DNA of 64,000 bases from Thysanoteuthis rhombus (lineage: Eukaryota > Mollusca > Cephalopoda > Oegopsida > Thysanoteuthidae): positions 32,679,702 to 32,743,701 of the forward strand of contig OY735231.1 in assembly GCA_963457665.1 (NCBI GenBank), read 5' to 3'. A model generated the notes under the pieces. The model was not told the DNA's origin, did not search any database, and saw only the letters and a list, made by a program, of their open reading frames with translations. The translations under genes were made by a program, and so were the position numbers. Position 1 is the stretch's first letter; every line of letters begins with the position of its first letter. This document shows positions 34,541 to 47,109 of this stretch, one piece after another.

Positions 34541-35804
34541 CACTAATCTTTATTTCTAACATTTTGGAGTTGCTTGCTTTTTTTTTTTTTTCGTTTTCCT
34601 TGTCCAGAATGAAGTCTTACTAATTAACAATGCTATCATTGCTACCGATTTATATTCTGTAGCTTCAAAATATCCTAATTCAAAAAAAATTATATAGGAA
34701 TTTAGTATGAAACTATTACTTTTTAATAGGTATGGAAAAAAGAACATAGGGAAATAGTATTAAAAAGGGTCACCTTAATCCTCAGTTATTTACTAGTTTT
34801 CCTTGGGTCAGAATGACCCTAATGCCAGATCTGTATTTAGCAGTTATAGTAGTAGCTTTTAGGGAGTTATCAATTTAAAAAAAAACCCAAAACGAATATA
34901 AATACTTTTATAAAAGAATTTTCATATCTTGTTCCCTTTTTTTTAAAATTTTTTTTTATTTATTTTTTTTTTTTAACTTGTACGGGTGTCCCCTGTTATA
35001 ATGTGGGTATTTGGGTCCAAGAAAGTCAACCTTATTATAACCAAGCCATGATAAGCGCCTAGCTGTTTTGGAGCATCAACCATCCTCCTGTGTTATATCG
35101 CAAACTGTGCTTCAATGAAGGGATGGTGGTGGCTATATTAACACTTATAGGGAGAATCAATGTTTTGTTGATCGTGCACATTAAAAGGTATCATCCTTAT
35201 CCTATTAACATTTGATTTCTCCTGTGGTGGAGAGTTATTATTTCTCAGCTTAGAGTTTGTAATAGTAGCAGCATTCCAATTCTGGAGAACCACTCCTCTC
35301 CCTTATGTGAAACGGTGGTCAATACTTTGGAAAGTTGCTGGTTTTTCATTCCAAGAGATGATTGGACAGTTGAATTCATTCTTTCTGTTATTTATATTGT
35401 TCCCACACAGTTTTGGCTGATGTATTCTATGGTCTTCTCAAAGTGTCCTATCTGTATCAAAAGAGATTCTTTATCTGGTTGTGCAAACCAGAAAACAGCA
35501 ACAGACAGAAAATTCTGTGTTCATAGCAACACTTGTAATATAGGTCATTTAATACAAGTTGTTAGATAGGTTATTCCTTTTTCAACAATTTGGGTGATGT
35601 TCTCAAATTCTTTGACTTTGTCCCTGTTGAGCAATGAAAGTTATACCGAGTTGAAATTCACTTTGGTCTGACTTGTTGGGTTTTTGCTTGATCTAAAAAT
35701 TTGTGATAGTAGTATCTATAAATTGAGATTACAGAGAATGCTTTAAACCTGGTTGCTTTTTCAAAACCTGTTTTAGTGCTTTGGTTTTTAGATATTAAAT
35801 ATTA
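34541..35804 (+). other. Gene-free stretch with MITE fragment
   Basis: 34981-35060 (GGGTGTCCCCTGTTATAATG ... AAGAAAGTCAACCTTATTAT) belongs with the fragments at 32744 and 43831. The ORF at 35315-35569 (84 codons, cysteine-containing near its end) has no motif I know and no paired splice sites. Confidence 0.45.
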
Positions 35805-36286
35805 TTAGAAACCATTGACCTGAACTATCAATGTCGGCATCAGCATAGATTTCTTCACTTTTTAAGTGGGTCTGACTGTGGCAGCCTGCATTCATGACAC
35901 ATAACCAATGGTGCTAGAGGTTCTGAAATGTAAACATTTACTCCTTCGTGTCTAGGAAAAACGTTTTTTATTTATTTATCTTTTATTATGTATAATCCCG
36001 CCAAAATAGGTTTGTAGTGCATGTGAGTGGGTGGTTGATGGTCAATTTACAATGTAAGTTTATGCTAAATTGGTACCTTCGTTAGTGTCCAATGTTCACA
36101 ATTGTTTTTAAATTAAAAAAAAAAAAAAATTCAGACTTCAAGCAATTACTGCCCAATAAAAGTCGAAATATGTAACTAATTCATTGATTACATCTTTCTC
36201 CAGTTTTTTAATTGATCATCCCCCGCACTGCATATTGCTGAATGACATAGGTCACGTGGCGGTTTCTATTGGGTGACTAACCAGGT
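35805..36286 (+). repeat. R1 interspersed repeat, long copy
   Basis: Runs from TAGAAACCATTGACCTGAAC through CTTTTTAAGTGGGTCTGACT, CAATTTACAATGTAAGTTTA, TGATCATCCCCCGCACTGCA and GTCACGTGGCGGTTTCTATT to GTGACTAACCAGG. It is one of the fullest copies and defines both ends used for the family. Confidence 0.75.
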
Positions 36287-38454
36287 GTTATTTTATTTAT
36301 TTTTTTTTTTCTTTTATTACTCTACTTTTCTGGCTTTTTAAAAGAAAAAAAAAATTATTTGTTAATTAACATTAGAATCAAGATATGACTCACTCTTGTT
36401 ACAGCTGTGTCCACATTTTAATCTATGCTTACATATAACCAACTAGTAAATCTAAATACCGACACCTGTAAATAGATTTCATATTTATACAGCTATTTCT
36501 TTTCCTGTTAGTAGCCTTACTGTCTGCAAGTTGGTCTTTTGTAGTTTTGCCAGGCGTTGTGACTGGAACAGAAGGATAAGTTCTTGTTGCTTCACACCCT
36601 TCTCAGCTAACTGGATATAAATATGTTAGGCATTTCATCTACAGTAGATGGCTGGCTATTTGGTTATTTTTCTTTTTACTGGATTCTTAACTATAGTCAT
36701 TCCTAACTGCTTGAAGAATTTATTTAAAAGGAGAAAAAAAAAGAATTTCTGTTTGAGACTTTGGTTGATGGAATGAACTGGGTTGGCAAATAACTGAAAC
36801 CTTAGCACATGTAGACTTTCGGTGAAGTCTTTGCTTGTTCGGCTCGAGCATTAGCTTTTCTGATGGGTAGCCCTCTGTCTTAGTAATTGGGCATCTTGTT
36901 GTGGTGCAATAGTTAGTCAGTCTTGTAGCTTACTACTGAATAGTGGGTTTGATTCCCACAGTTTGCCCCATATTTATGGCCTTGTGCCAAAACTAAGCTA
37001 TTTTTACTAAATAGGAACTCTGTTAACCCTGTTTTGTATGCAGTGCAGTTAAACTTGTTTGGATGGTGAAAGGGCATTTTAATATCTTATATTTTTCAAC
37101 TTGCTTCTGAGTGAAAAAAATACAAGACTTTTCTTTCTTTTTAGCTTTATTTTCGGGTCGCAAATTTTACTTTAATACATTGTCCACTCTTTCTTCAATA
37201 CCGAAACTAACAAATAACATTTTCTCGGACTTTGAAATCAAATTTAAATGTGCCTTAGAAATTAGAAGAAAAATGTCCTGTATTTTGATTGTAAGCTGAA
37301 AGATGTAAAAAGGCTCTTTAGATTGGTTTACACTGTTGAGGTGGGGCCAACAGGTCTATACTTCTCTTATCTATTAAAGATCTTTTCTTGGTTAATGGTT
37401 AAATCCATTTCCTATCATACTGCTATTATCCTGGTCAGTTGATCCATAAATGAGTGGCTGCTTCTTCATTGTTTTTTGTGATTCCATCCTTTTCTTTCTG
37501 TGTAACTATGTGAACAGAAGTACACTGGTCTTGATTTGTATAGAGTGGTGAAAGTATAGTCTTGTTTACTATCTCTCTTTTGTACGCTATTTTCTTAAAA
37601 ATAGATATGGTGTCTTAGTTGTTGTTGATTTGTAAGGAAATGCTATTTTAATATCCAACCTATAAATCAATTTTATTTTCAAGTTTCATTGAAGTAAATG
37701 TTTCAGGAGTTTGTGAATTTGTGAGGAGTGTCTGCCTTCACGTATTTTAATTTATTTCGATAACACTTCCTTATCTAACATGGTCAAATGATAGGCCTTT
37801 GGTAGTTATTGCCGTTCCAAGAGTCTTAATCGCTCCCTGTCAAGGTTGACCGTGGTAGTAACAGCCTTTTGCTGCTACTGTCTGGGTAGGTAAAGTAGTT
37901 ATGGGAAGTTGTTCGATCAAGTGCTCATACATCCACTCTCTTCTTCAGCTCTCATCATGGTATACCAGTGATACAGTATTTTGTCAAGATATCTGGTGAT
38001 AGGGTAGAAGTGGATTCATGCCTTTCTTGAGAGCATTAATGCAAAGGGAAGATGAGCTGTTTCAGTAAGAATTAGATTTTGGTACTTTTGAAATTCTTCT
38101 GATCTTGTGTTGATTTGTGTGCTGCACACAAAATCTGTTATCGATAACAATTACATATACTTTATTGCTAAGGTAGGTTAACCAAGTACATAATACTAAT
38201 GTGCCTATGAGTAAAAACTATTGTATCACTGTTTAGAAGCTCCTGAATGTCACTTGGTGATGACTAATTTGATTTTAAATAACTAAGATTTTAGGTTACT
38301 TATACTGACTTCTTACTCCAGTGAGACTATTACTGAGGAAGAGAGATGATTGATACTACCTAGTTCTGACATAAAAAGTAACAGAATTTTGGATTTGTTT
38401 GTTTTTTACATGACTATCATTGATATTGACGAGTCAATTGCGAGTTACACAGGA
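36287..38454 (+). other. Gene-free stretch with SINE head and possible LINE scrap
   Basis: About 37330-37480 on the minus strand contains an LTINQEK-like reading that echoes the LINE at 27255-28590 (GLTINREKNQ), suggesting a small second piece of that family. About 37830-38060 shares strings (GATTCATGC--TTCTTGAG and similar) with 60440-60480. No gene recognised. Confidence 0.4.
36902..36960 (+). mobile_element. tRNA-derived SINE head
   Basis: A box-A-like TGGTGCAATAG (36902-36912) and a box-B-like GGTTTGATTCC (36946-36956) have tRNA-like spacing. No cloverleaf closes, so it is a SINE remnant and not a tRNA gene. The 3' body is undefined. Confidence 0.5.
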
Positions 38455-38568
38455 CCTGTCAGCATAGGTTTTTTCAGTTTTCAAGTGGATATGGTTGGCT
38501 GTCTACTTGTAGTGTGTACATGCTACTAAAATGGAACTGAAAATTTAAACATTTACTTCCTAAAGAAT
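38455..38568 (+). repeat. R1 interspersed repeat, 5' partial copy
   Basis: TTTTCAGTTTTCAAGTGGATA, then TGGAACTGAAAATTTAAAC and ATTTACT match the R1 5' third. It ends at a T-run (38568-38591), which is where other copies also carry T-rich DNA. Confidence 0.65.
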
Positions 38569-38591
38569 TTTTTTTTTTTTTTTTTTTTTTT

Positions 38592-41500
38592 AAATCCCTT
38601 AAATGTTTTGATACAGATTCTTCTTTAAATCTTCGATTATTTCTATAATACATGAAGTCTTCAAACATTAATTATTTTTTCACTTTGCAGATTGATATGA
38701 ATATACATTCATGAATAATTTATAAGCTGAATTACATTTTCCTTATAAGCTAAAGAAATTCATTTGTATGATCATCTGTAGCCATGTTATCACATTTTAT
38801 GCTATATTTAAAAAATATCTCCGGTTCTATAAGGTGTACACAAATAATTTCAATCGTTCTCACTAATGACACAGATTCTGATAAAATTGAATTTTATGAT
38901 TTTGGTGTGTTTTTATTTTTGTTTTGGAAGGGGTTGATTTCTGGTAAGTAAGTCAGAAATGTCTGTAAATAAATCCCTAAGAAAGAACGCACAGGCTTTG
39001 TGTGTATGGGGATGCCGCTGACCATGTGATGAGTTAAGGATTAGGGTTCTAGTCATTAAATTTACACTCCTGCTCACTATGTAAGTTGGGCATAATATTG
39101 AGTTATCAACTGCTTAGATGCAGGTTTGATTCACGCCATTTCTTCTCTTAATTTCATGAATTAGTTTGTTTCAGTGTGACTCTGAGTTTGAACAGACAAA
39201 TGAACAAATTTGGTGACTATGGTCTTCATATTAATGAATTTTTATTTTCTTAAGACCAAATAAAAACCTGCTGTTGGCAGCCCGGCTATTCATTTGGTAT
39301 GTCATACTCCGAATAGTTTTGAAGCAATTTGTATTTATTTGAGGCAATCTAATCAGGGTGTTGCCTTAGATCTGACATTAACTATTTTTGCTAAATATGC
39401 ATTTTTGTTAAATTCCTTTGAGTAGCTATTGCTTATGGAATTTAACTGTTGGATAAAGTTATGTATTCGTAGAAAAAAGCATCTATAGGGTAATATAAAA
39501 ACGATTTTTAGAAAGTAAAGTGTGTAGAACACAAGTTATGCTCTCATGAAAAGGATAAGAATTATATAATACAAGGGATTGAAGAGGACCAATTTTGAAA
39601 ATGCCAATAATTTTCATTTATGTCACACTTTTTGTTCTGACTAGAAGCAAATCTAGGTTACGGTTTTAATTTTTTTGGTGTTTTTGGAATTGTATTTATA
39701 AATCTTTCTTTTACCTCATGTAAATGCTATACTGATTTATATTGTTTCCAGACTTTCTCTTAATCAGCAATTCTCAATTCCCCCCCTCCTCTTTTTGGTT
39801 ATAATCCTGTTTACAGCTCTTCTTAGGTTCCAGGGCTCTCAGCAACATGAACATTTTATTATTTCAGTCTATGGTTTCCTTCAAATGTACCATTCAAATG
39901 ACCTCTGTTAAGAAAAACAGTCCTGAACTAGATTTACTCGAATCGAGTATTAATTTGACATTTAACTATAGTTTCTCATGAGTTTATTTAATTTTCATAA
40001 TCGAAATAGAATTGTTAGAGAATTATAAAAATCATTGATTAAGTTATTCAGGTCGTTCTGCTTTTTTTCAGTTTTTAAATGCTTTTATCAATACATCATA
40101 AAATTTCATCCATGATTCTGTGTTTGTGGATTTAAAAAAATGTCATTATTTTTATCTGCTATTGACCTTGTCTGCTTCTACCGAATGACTTGAACTAGAA
40201 AGATCCCATCTTATTGCCAGTGTTCTTGTGTGAATCATAGATTGAGCACAAATCAACATATTCTGCCTTCAATTCTCAGCATTTTTTTTTTTTTTTTCTT
40301 TTTCCTCAAGGGCTCCAATGTTTCGTGCACTTGGTAACTTTGGAAGCCTGTAACTTGAGTCTCTGTTCATGAATGACTGAAATTGATATGACAACACAAA
40401 ATTCAAACACAGTATTGTTTGGCGATCGGAGTCACCTGCAGTAGCAGGACAAACTTTTTGGATTGGTGAAGAAGCCCCCTAATCTTCCCTCTTTGTCCTG
40501 ATAGAATGAACTGAATCATATTTTATCAAAATTGAAAAAGGTTTTGCTCAATCATAAAAATCACTTTGCATTAAACCATTCTCAATTTTAAGTGGAAGTC
40601 ATTCCAAAAGCTAGCTAGGAGAAATGGGTAAGTATTTTCAATAAATATTTGGTAGATTATTTGTCCCATGAAAAGTAAATAAAATGTTGACGCTAGTATG
40701 CCAGAAACAAGCCTATAACTATTTTTAACACCAAACAGCCCATATAGATATTGAAATGTTGAAAAATATGATGAATCTATTTACATCTATCATCATATAT
40801 ATATATATCTTGCACTAGATGCTTAAATATACAGAATAGTTGATTACATGGAAATCAGCTTATGATCACTTTTGGACAGGATGTTTTTGATAATAATAAC
40901 CAGCTGATAACATTAGGCAAAGGATATAAAGATCAGAACAATTTACATTCATTGTTATGAATTATGTTAAATTTATTTTACATCATGAAAAATTAATGTA
41001 AAATTCATAAAGAAAAAAAAATTAAATTGATTCTTAGTGTTTCATACCGACTGATTTTGAGAACAATAAACGGTTGATGACATTATCCAATAAACAAGTT
41101 CCTCTACTTGAAAATATTGTTTCAAAAGTTCATTTTTATTAGCAATAACCTTTGATATTACAGATTGTGGTTGAAATGAATTGAAGAATCTTGTAATCAG
41201 CCCAACTCGGCTTTATCAAATGATGAGTGTACATTCTTTCTATCAGATATTAGTGTTTGTTATTGGTTTGGAGTGAAAACTAAACCTTGAACAAGTAGGA
41301 TGATGTATACTTTTTTTAATCTCTTTGCTTATTTCAGTTTGTGATCTCTATCATTCATTGGATTATTGCAAGATCATTTTGGCTTTTTATTGATAAATCT
41401 ATTAGCTGTAACCATGGTCAGGGTTGAAAGATTAGTTTTTATTTTTATGCTCTGGTTTCACCCTCTGCTTGTTTAACCTTGAGCTAATACTGATCCCCCT

Positions 41501-42954
41501 CATGGATAATCAGCTAAGATTTGATCCAGAATTGATATCATTTCAAAGCAGTGTGTCTATTGTGTAGGTGTTTGCTATTTATGTCCATTGGAGAAAGCTA
41601 TAATAGAACCTGTTTGAAGACATAGAACCATGAGAATTGTCATGAATAGTGAATTAGACTAGAAAATGTTTTCGTAAGAGTAAATTCCATTTCGGGTTTT
41701 GATCATTGATTTTTTTTTTTTTTTTTTTTCCTTCTGACGGCCTTCATGATGTTTTTTTTTTTTTTTTTTTTTTTTTTTTCATCTATCGTTTTGTATGGTG
41801 AATATTTATACAGTTGAAGCTCCTACTTTGGATGATCCTATTCCGAAGTAAGAGATTCACTTGTCAGATTGGATTAGGTTCGCTGATTGTCTATTTTTCT
41901 TGAAATACATTTGTTTAAAATACAAGCTTTATCTGTATTTGTAACTCTTTACAGCTGTAGAAGAGCTTTTTTTGTGGTTGGCCCAATAGTTTTTTCATGA
42001 AAGATGATTTTTTTTTTTCCTTTTCCTATTCATTTTATTTGAGCATTTAATTTTATAAACATATGAATTTACTGATTTGCGGAGGGAATTAGTTATAGCA
42101 ATAATAAAGTTGCAACAATGAAGTCTGAAAGAAAATGCCATAGATTATATGAGCTTTGGATTTTAGAATATATTCTACTTCAGGAGTCAAAATCCATGGT
42201 AATTGCCACTTTTTTAAATATTTATCCTGATATGACTGTATCAATTATAGTTTACTTTTGTATGAATTAAAAAAAGCCCGATCAATTATAAATATTGTTT
42301 AATAGTTTCTTAAAAGTAGAAAGACTATCCCAAATTGAAGTAGGGTTGACAGTTGCTATTTTGTAAGCATAGCTTGGTTTTAGCTCAAGAATACAAGTAT
42401 GGGGACACCCTGCTGCCTGTCAAATATTTTCACAAGTGAGGGCATAGTAGTTATGTCAGCTTTCATCAAACAGGCTTACAGAATATAATAAAATAGTGCT
42501 GAGCCTGAAATATTTGGTATACTACAGGTAAACAAATTATCTGTGGACATAATATAAATTGTATTTTCCAGCAAATTAGGTTTTTGAATTCAAGCTGGTT
42601 GCATGGGTTGTTTGGAACTTATCTAAAAAGAAATTTTAATGATTGCCTATCACATTTTGTTAGAAAACTAATTATTGGCCACCTGATCTTGTTTTTCAGC
42701 TTAATATTTTTCACATGCTGATAATGCCAATATATTATACCATTTTCAATTTGATATTGTAGGATTTGATTTTTTATTTTTCTATTTAAAAAAAATTTTT
42801 TTCTCCTCCTTTAATAATTTGGCAATAATCTTTTGGATTATATTTAGAGCTATCAACAGAACTTTCTCCTTTTTTTTTTTTTTTTTTTTTTTTTCTTTTC
42901 TTTTTTTAAAAAAAATTTTTTCTTAATGGGTATAGCTATCTCATATATATGTGT
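38592..42954 (+). other. Gene-free stretch, T-rich
   Basis: Long T-runs at 41710-41729, 41752-41779 and 42870-42894. 39085-39145 may hold a SINE head (box-B-like GGTTTGATTCA). 39765-39910 looks like part of a hAT-type MITE (CAGCAATTCTCAATTCC). 41812-41880 starts CAGTTGAAGCTCC like a pogo-type MITE. No coding exon recognised. Confidence 0.45.
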
Positions 42955-43305
42955 GTGTGTTGTGTGTACAGGACTCATCAATGGAGCTGGAGGGCTGAAA
43001 ATTTTAACATCATCTTATGTCTTAAACTTTTTGTTTTTCTCTTGAAAATTAACCTCCTAAATAGATGTTTAGTTAGGGGTTCAATTTGCAATGTAAGCTT
43101 ATGCTAAATTAGTCCCTTAGTTTGTCTTTGGCTGTCTTCATGCATGTTTTTTGAAAATTCAAACTTTTAGTGATCACAGCCAAACAAAAGGCGAGGGAAG
43201 TAATTCTTTCATTGATCACCCCTTTTTCCAATTTTTTTCATTGATCATCTCCAACATGGCATGCTGGCAAAAGATGTTGGTTACATGATGGTGTCTATTG
43301 AATAA
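42955..43305 (+). repeat. R1 interspersed repeat, copy
   Basis: ACTCATCAATGGAGCTGGAG, GCAATGTAAGCTTATGCTAA, TTTAGTGATCACAGCC, TTCATTGATCACCCC and GTTACATGATGGTGTCTATT occur in the R1 order. The very 5' end is lost next to a TG run. Confidence 0.75.
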
Positions 43306-43383
43306 TGAATCTTTCTTTTGGTAACTTTCTTCTGAATAATGTTTCTGAACACTTTAATTAACCTGCTCCTACTCGTTTTCAGA

Positions 43384-43448
43384 TGAGTTAAATTGTCAAA
43401 TGGTTAAAGATGAAGGAATCGTATTTAACCATTTGATAATTCAACTCA
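43384..43448. repeat. 25-bp inverted repeat (hairpin)
   Basis: The arms 43384-43408 (TGAGTTAAATTGTCAAATGG...) and 43424-43448 are complementary with 2 mismatches around a 15-nt loop. It lies about 80 bp after an R1 copy. No target duplication was worked out. Confidence 0.85.
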
Positions 43449-43830
43449 CCATGTTTGTCAAAGTGCATGTATACTATATATTTCCTTTTTTCAATTTGAT
43501 TTCTTATTCCAGGTGTGCTAAAACAGAACTAAAGGTAGAAATGTTAATTGGGAATCTTTTTTAATATTTTAAGTATATCTCGCCTAGAAATGCAAATATT
43601 TCATAATTATAGTTTTTTTTAAAAATTCTATTATCTTTTTTCAAAATCATATCATTGAGAGTTATATGCTTGTCCCATTTGCTGAGAAAATTATCATGGG
43701 AAAATAGGCTTCAACATCTGGTGTTTACAATTTCTTCACTCTTTTATGAACAGTACACCAGGATTATGCTGAATATTTCATGATTATACATTTCTGGGTT
43801 CACATTTATATTACATATTCATAGACCATT

Positions 43831-43930
43831 ACAGGACCCCCTCCCTGTTATTATTGTTGTTAGGTTCCTGAAAACCACAAATTTAACAGACACAACATAG
43901 AGTGAAACCATTTTTGCTATAGATGCAATC
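43831..43930 (+). mobile_element. Mariner/pogo-type MITE fragment
   Basis: CAGGACCCCCTCCCTGTTAT then GGTTCCTGAAAACCACAAAT has the form of MITE ends reading CAG--CCCC--TTAT------GGTTC-------ACC. Related fragments lie at 32744 and 34981. Confidence 0.4.
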
Positions 43931-44639
43931 ATATGAATAGGGGTTATTTGATTTATTTAATTTATTATAATGTAGGGACTTGACTCGAGTGATTATTCTC
44001 ACTTGACATGATTTGAAATTCCAACAATATCTTGGATTATTGTATAGTTATAACATTGAGAAAAAAGATATAACTAAATGTTAATCCTTCCTGTATACAC
44101 AAACCAACTTCCTTAAATTGTTTAACCTTTCTTTCGAAAGATTTTTTTCTCCTCTCACCTTTTTTAAACGTTTGACTCTCTAATCATGTACAAGTATTAG
44201 TGTCTAAAGATTCTAAATTGCTGAAATGAAATTAGTATCAGAAAAAAATTTATGTAGTCTAATTGAAGTGGAATTATATTTGTCTTGTTAAAAACTCTGA
44301 AAATCTGCTTTGCAATAAAAATTTTTTCACGCATATCTATAAGGTGTTTTCCAGTCAGTTGGTCCCTAATGTTAAATATCAGTATTTCCAGCCTTACCGT
44401 TGGATTGATTTGAAACTTGGTCCGGGTCTTCTAATGAACCATACTCATCTTCTGCTTCCTCATACTACTACAACAACTAGTAATCCTAAATATCAGTTTT
44501 TCTGTGTCATGTTGGATTTATATGAACTTTGGTTCACCCCAAAGGTTTGAACTATCCTCATCTTTCTCTCCTGCCACTACCACCACCATGGATGGTAGAC
44601 TCATTGTTGAACTTATGGTTCTTGCTGGTTTGTTTTGTC

Positions 44640-44972
44640 CGTCTGATTTTCCATCTGTCTGTCCACATGATATCTCCAAAGGTTTTCAATGGAAGGGTGA
44701 GCAGCAGTGGGGTACAGAGGAAGCGATCACATTTTGGGGTGGATCCATGTAAAATGACCTCACTTGTAGTTGTATGTCCACATCACATAATATCTCCAGA
44801 GTTTTTCAATGAAATTTTTTGGAAGGATTGACAATGGGCCACAGAAGTGATTAAATTTGAGATGGATCCATGCACACTTACCTCTTGTACATTGTTGCTA
44901 TGTTCCTATGTTCCTCACCACATACTGATAATGGCATTGGTATGTGCTCTCTGAGTGCTTCCTAGTTTAGTC
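44640..44972 (+). repeat. R3 interspersed repeat, copy 3
   Basis: Two modules, each with GTCCACAT-ATATCTCCA-AG, TTTTCAATG, GGAAG and a GTGGATCCATG-type string, end in GGTATGTGCTCTCTGAGTGC then TTCCTAGTTT. That terminal block is the best marker of the family. Confidence 0.7.
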
Positions 44973-45158
44973 ACTGTTTTCTCCAATCATACTTATGTTG
45001 CTCCCAGTAATAAAAAGAAACATCTTGTTTTTGTTCTTGGAATTTCATTCTATGAATTCTTTCCAATGTCACTTTTTCTGTATCTTTCTTTTCCGCCTAA
45101 TGTCTGTAAATTGCCTGTGTCTATTATGTATTTATTTGTTTATCTTTTGGCTTGACAG

Positions 45159-45240
45159 GAAATTAAGATGTGGGAGTACATGGAAAACAGCCTTTGGTAG
45201 CTGCAGATGCAATTTTTATCATGTGATCAACATCTAAATG
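45159..45240 (+). other. Possible noncoding exon (5' UTR) of the plus-strand gene
   Basis: A pyrimidine-rich tract ending TTGGCTTGACAG precedes 45159, and ATG|GTAAGA follows 45240. Together they form a plausible 82-nt internal exon with good splice sites and a less AT-rich body. It has stops in all frames relevant to a coding role, so it could only be untranslated. This is speculative. Confidence 0.2.
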
Positions 45241-46278
45241 GTAAGAATATGTTCAGTTTTTCCATTGAACCTATAAGATTCTCTCTGCCATCTGTGTTGG
45301 AATCTTGAACTATTCAATTCTTTTCAAATTTATTCTTGGATGAAGTATTGCAACATTAATAATAATTCTGACTAGCTTTCACCTTCTCTTGACTGACTGG
45401 AGGATTTGAGTTTGAGTCTCACCATGGACTTGCTTTTTATTTTCTGATCATGCTGTCTAATCATTGCTGTGAGATTAGTCTGATATAAGTTGTGATAAAA
45501 AGCCACTGAAAGTTAGAAGGAAGGTAAAAGCCTGTCAGAATTAATGGTATCCATTTTTTTTGTTTATGGAATTTTATGTGTAGACTGATACATTGCTATG
45601 GAAGTGGGAATATTTCCTTATTAAGACTGAAGATTTCAAATTCTTGGAATCAAGGTTAAAATATGTGCTACCTGATTGAGTCCAAGAGAGCCAGTATTGT
45701 ATTTCAAGTCATATCAAGAAAAAAGACATGACTTAACTGCTATGATTATAATGAAGTGAGTCCTATTAGGATTTGAAGATGATTGGTGATTTGAATTTCA
45801 AAAGTGAAGTTGGATTATATATCTTAGCATTATCTGCAACTCCAAAAAAGTTTAAAAAAAAATTTTTTTTTTTTTTTACTGATTCTTTGTTTCTGGGTAA
45901 TAATTGTTGTCTGATAATGTCTAAAATGTATAGAAAATATCAATTATTCTCTTCAAACTTCTTTGACCAGGACAGTAATAATTTGAAATCTACTTATTTT
46001 CAATTGAACTGTTGTCCCATGGGCAGATTTCAATCACATAAAGCAAAACGATTACACATGAATATCACTATCCTGGTCATAAAAACAAAGTTTGAGAGAA
46101 TTATAGCCATTTTCTATTTTTACTCATAAGCAATCAGAAAATAACACTCACTACTTGGGAACCAATATCATGTTGCAGTGTTATGATTGAATTTCAATAT
46201 CAAAATTTAATGTATTTTAGCATAATTGGTATCATCTTGGTGCGTATCCACAAATTTTCTTTGGAAGGTAGAATAAAT

Positions 46279-46312
<34 letters not shown>
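46279..46312. repeat. (TG)n(AG)n compound microsatellite
   Basis: TG repeats to 46300, then AG repeats to 46312. Confidence 0.95.
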
Positions 46313-46529
46313 CCATGTCTTTCACATATAGTACCAGTAGCAACCATCAGTCAAACCTGTTGTTGCCAGGCAGCAGCAGCCTGAATGAGAGCTGAGAGTA
46401 AGAAATTGGAGCTGTCTATCATATTTGACTTGAGAGACCGTTTGGACCCCCCCACCCCCGAAGAGGAATACATAGTCATGGGGAAGAGGAAACTAACTAG
46501 TCTTCTACAAAGAAATGATGGTTTATATG

Positions 46530-46532
<3 letters not shown>

Positions 46533-46562
<30 letters not shown>
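46533..46562. repeat. (AT)n microsatellite
   Basis: Uninterrupted AT alternation. Confidence 0.95.
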
Positions 46563-46567
<5 letters not shown>

Positions 46568-47109
46568 ATTAAGACAATGATAAATTGACTAACATGTTGT
46601 CATGAAAGTGTTGTTAGGTTCTTAAATTACCCTTAGAACAATATATCAGTTTCAGTAATTTTTCACCTAATATTACATAGATTTTTTCATTTGTTCACTT
46701 GTGATAACCGTCATAGTTTTAATCAAAATCTTTGAGTAGTTAAAAGAACTTTGTTAAAGACCAACTTTCCTGCTAGTAAATTCAGTATAATCAAATAAGA
46801 TGAATAATTACTTACAAGTGTACAAAATTTATCAATTTTGTGTCAGATGACCAGAAGTTTCATTAACTCTTAAATTCATAAAAGTTTAACTCTTTTTCTA
46901 CTTCCTACTGATACAAGAAAATAGCAAAAATTGGCTGAACAGGAGTAAGTCTCTTTAGATGTTAATCTATCTGATAATTATTATCACTAGACTAATTACC
47001 TACCCTAATAGGCAGGGTAAATTGCTGTCCAAAAAAAGAAATTGTTGAATGAGAATCAGGTAGTGCTTGATTTAATTTGTTTTTAAAATTGATTTATTAC
47101 TGCTTTTTA

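Larger units (their letters stand above)
45241..47100 (+). other. Gene-free stretch with microsatellites
   Basis: AT-rich. A (TG)n run at 46279-46300 continues into (AG)n to 46312, and an (AT)n run lies at 46533-46562. A box-B-like GAGTTTGAGTCTC near 45410 may mark a SINE. The ORF at 45773-46129 contains a poly-Phe stretch and has no known motif. Confidence 0.5.

Noticed and set aside
35315..35569. 84-codon ORF with several cysteines
   Set aside because: The cysteine spacing does not match a zinc finger I know and no splice sites frame it.
36902..36956. Possible true tRNA gene
   Set aside because: Box A and box B are present but no acceptor stem or full cloverleaf can be paired, so it is treated as a SINE head.
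44263..44831. Three overlapping plus-strand ORFs
   Set aside because: They lie in R3 repeat and flanking text, use different frames, and lack domains or splice structure.
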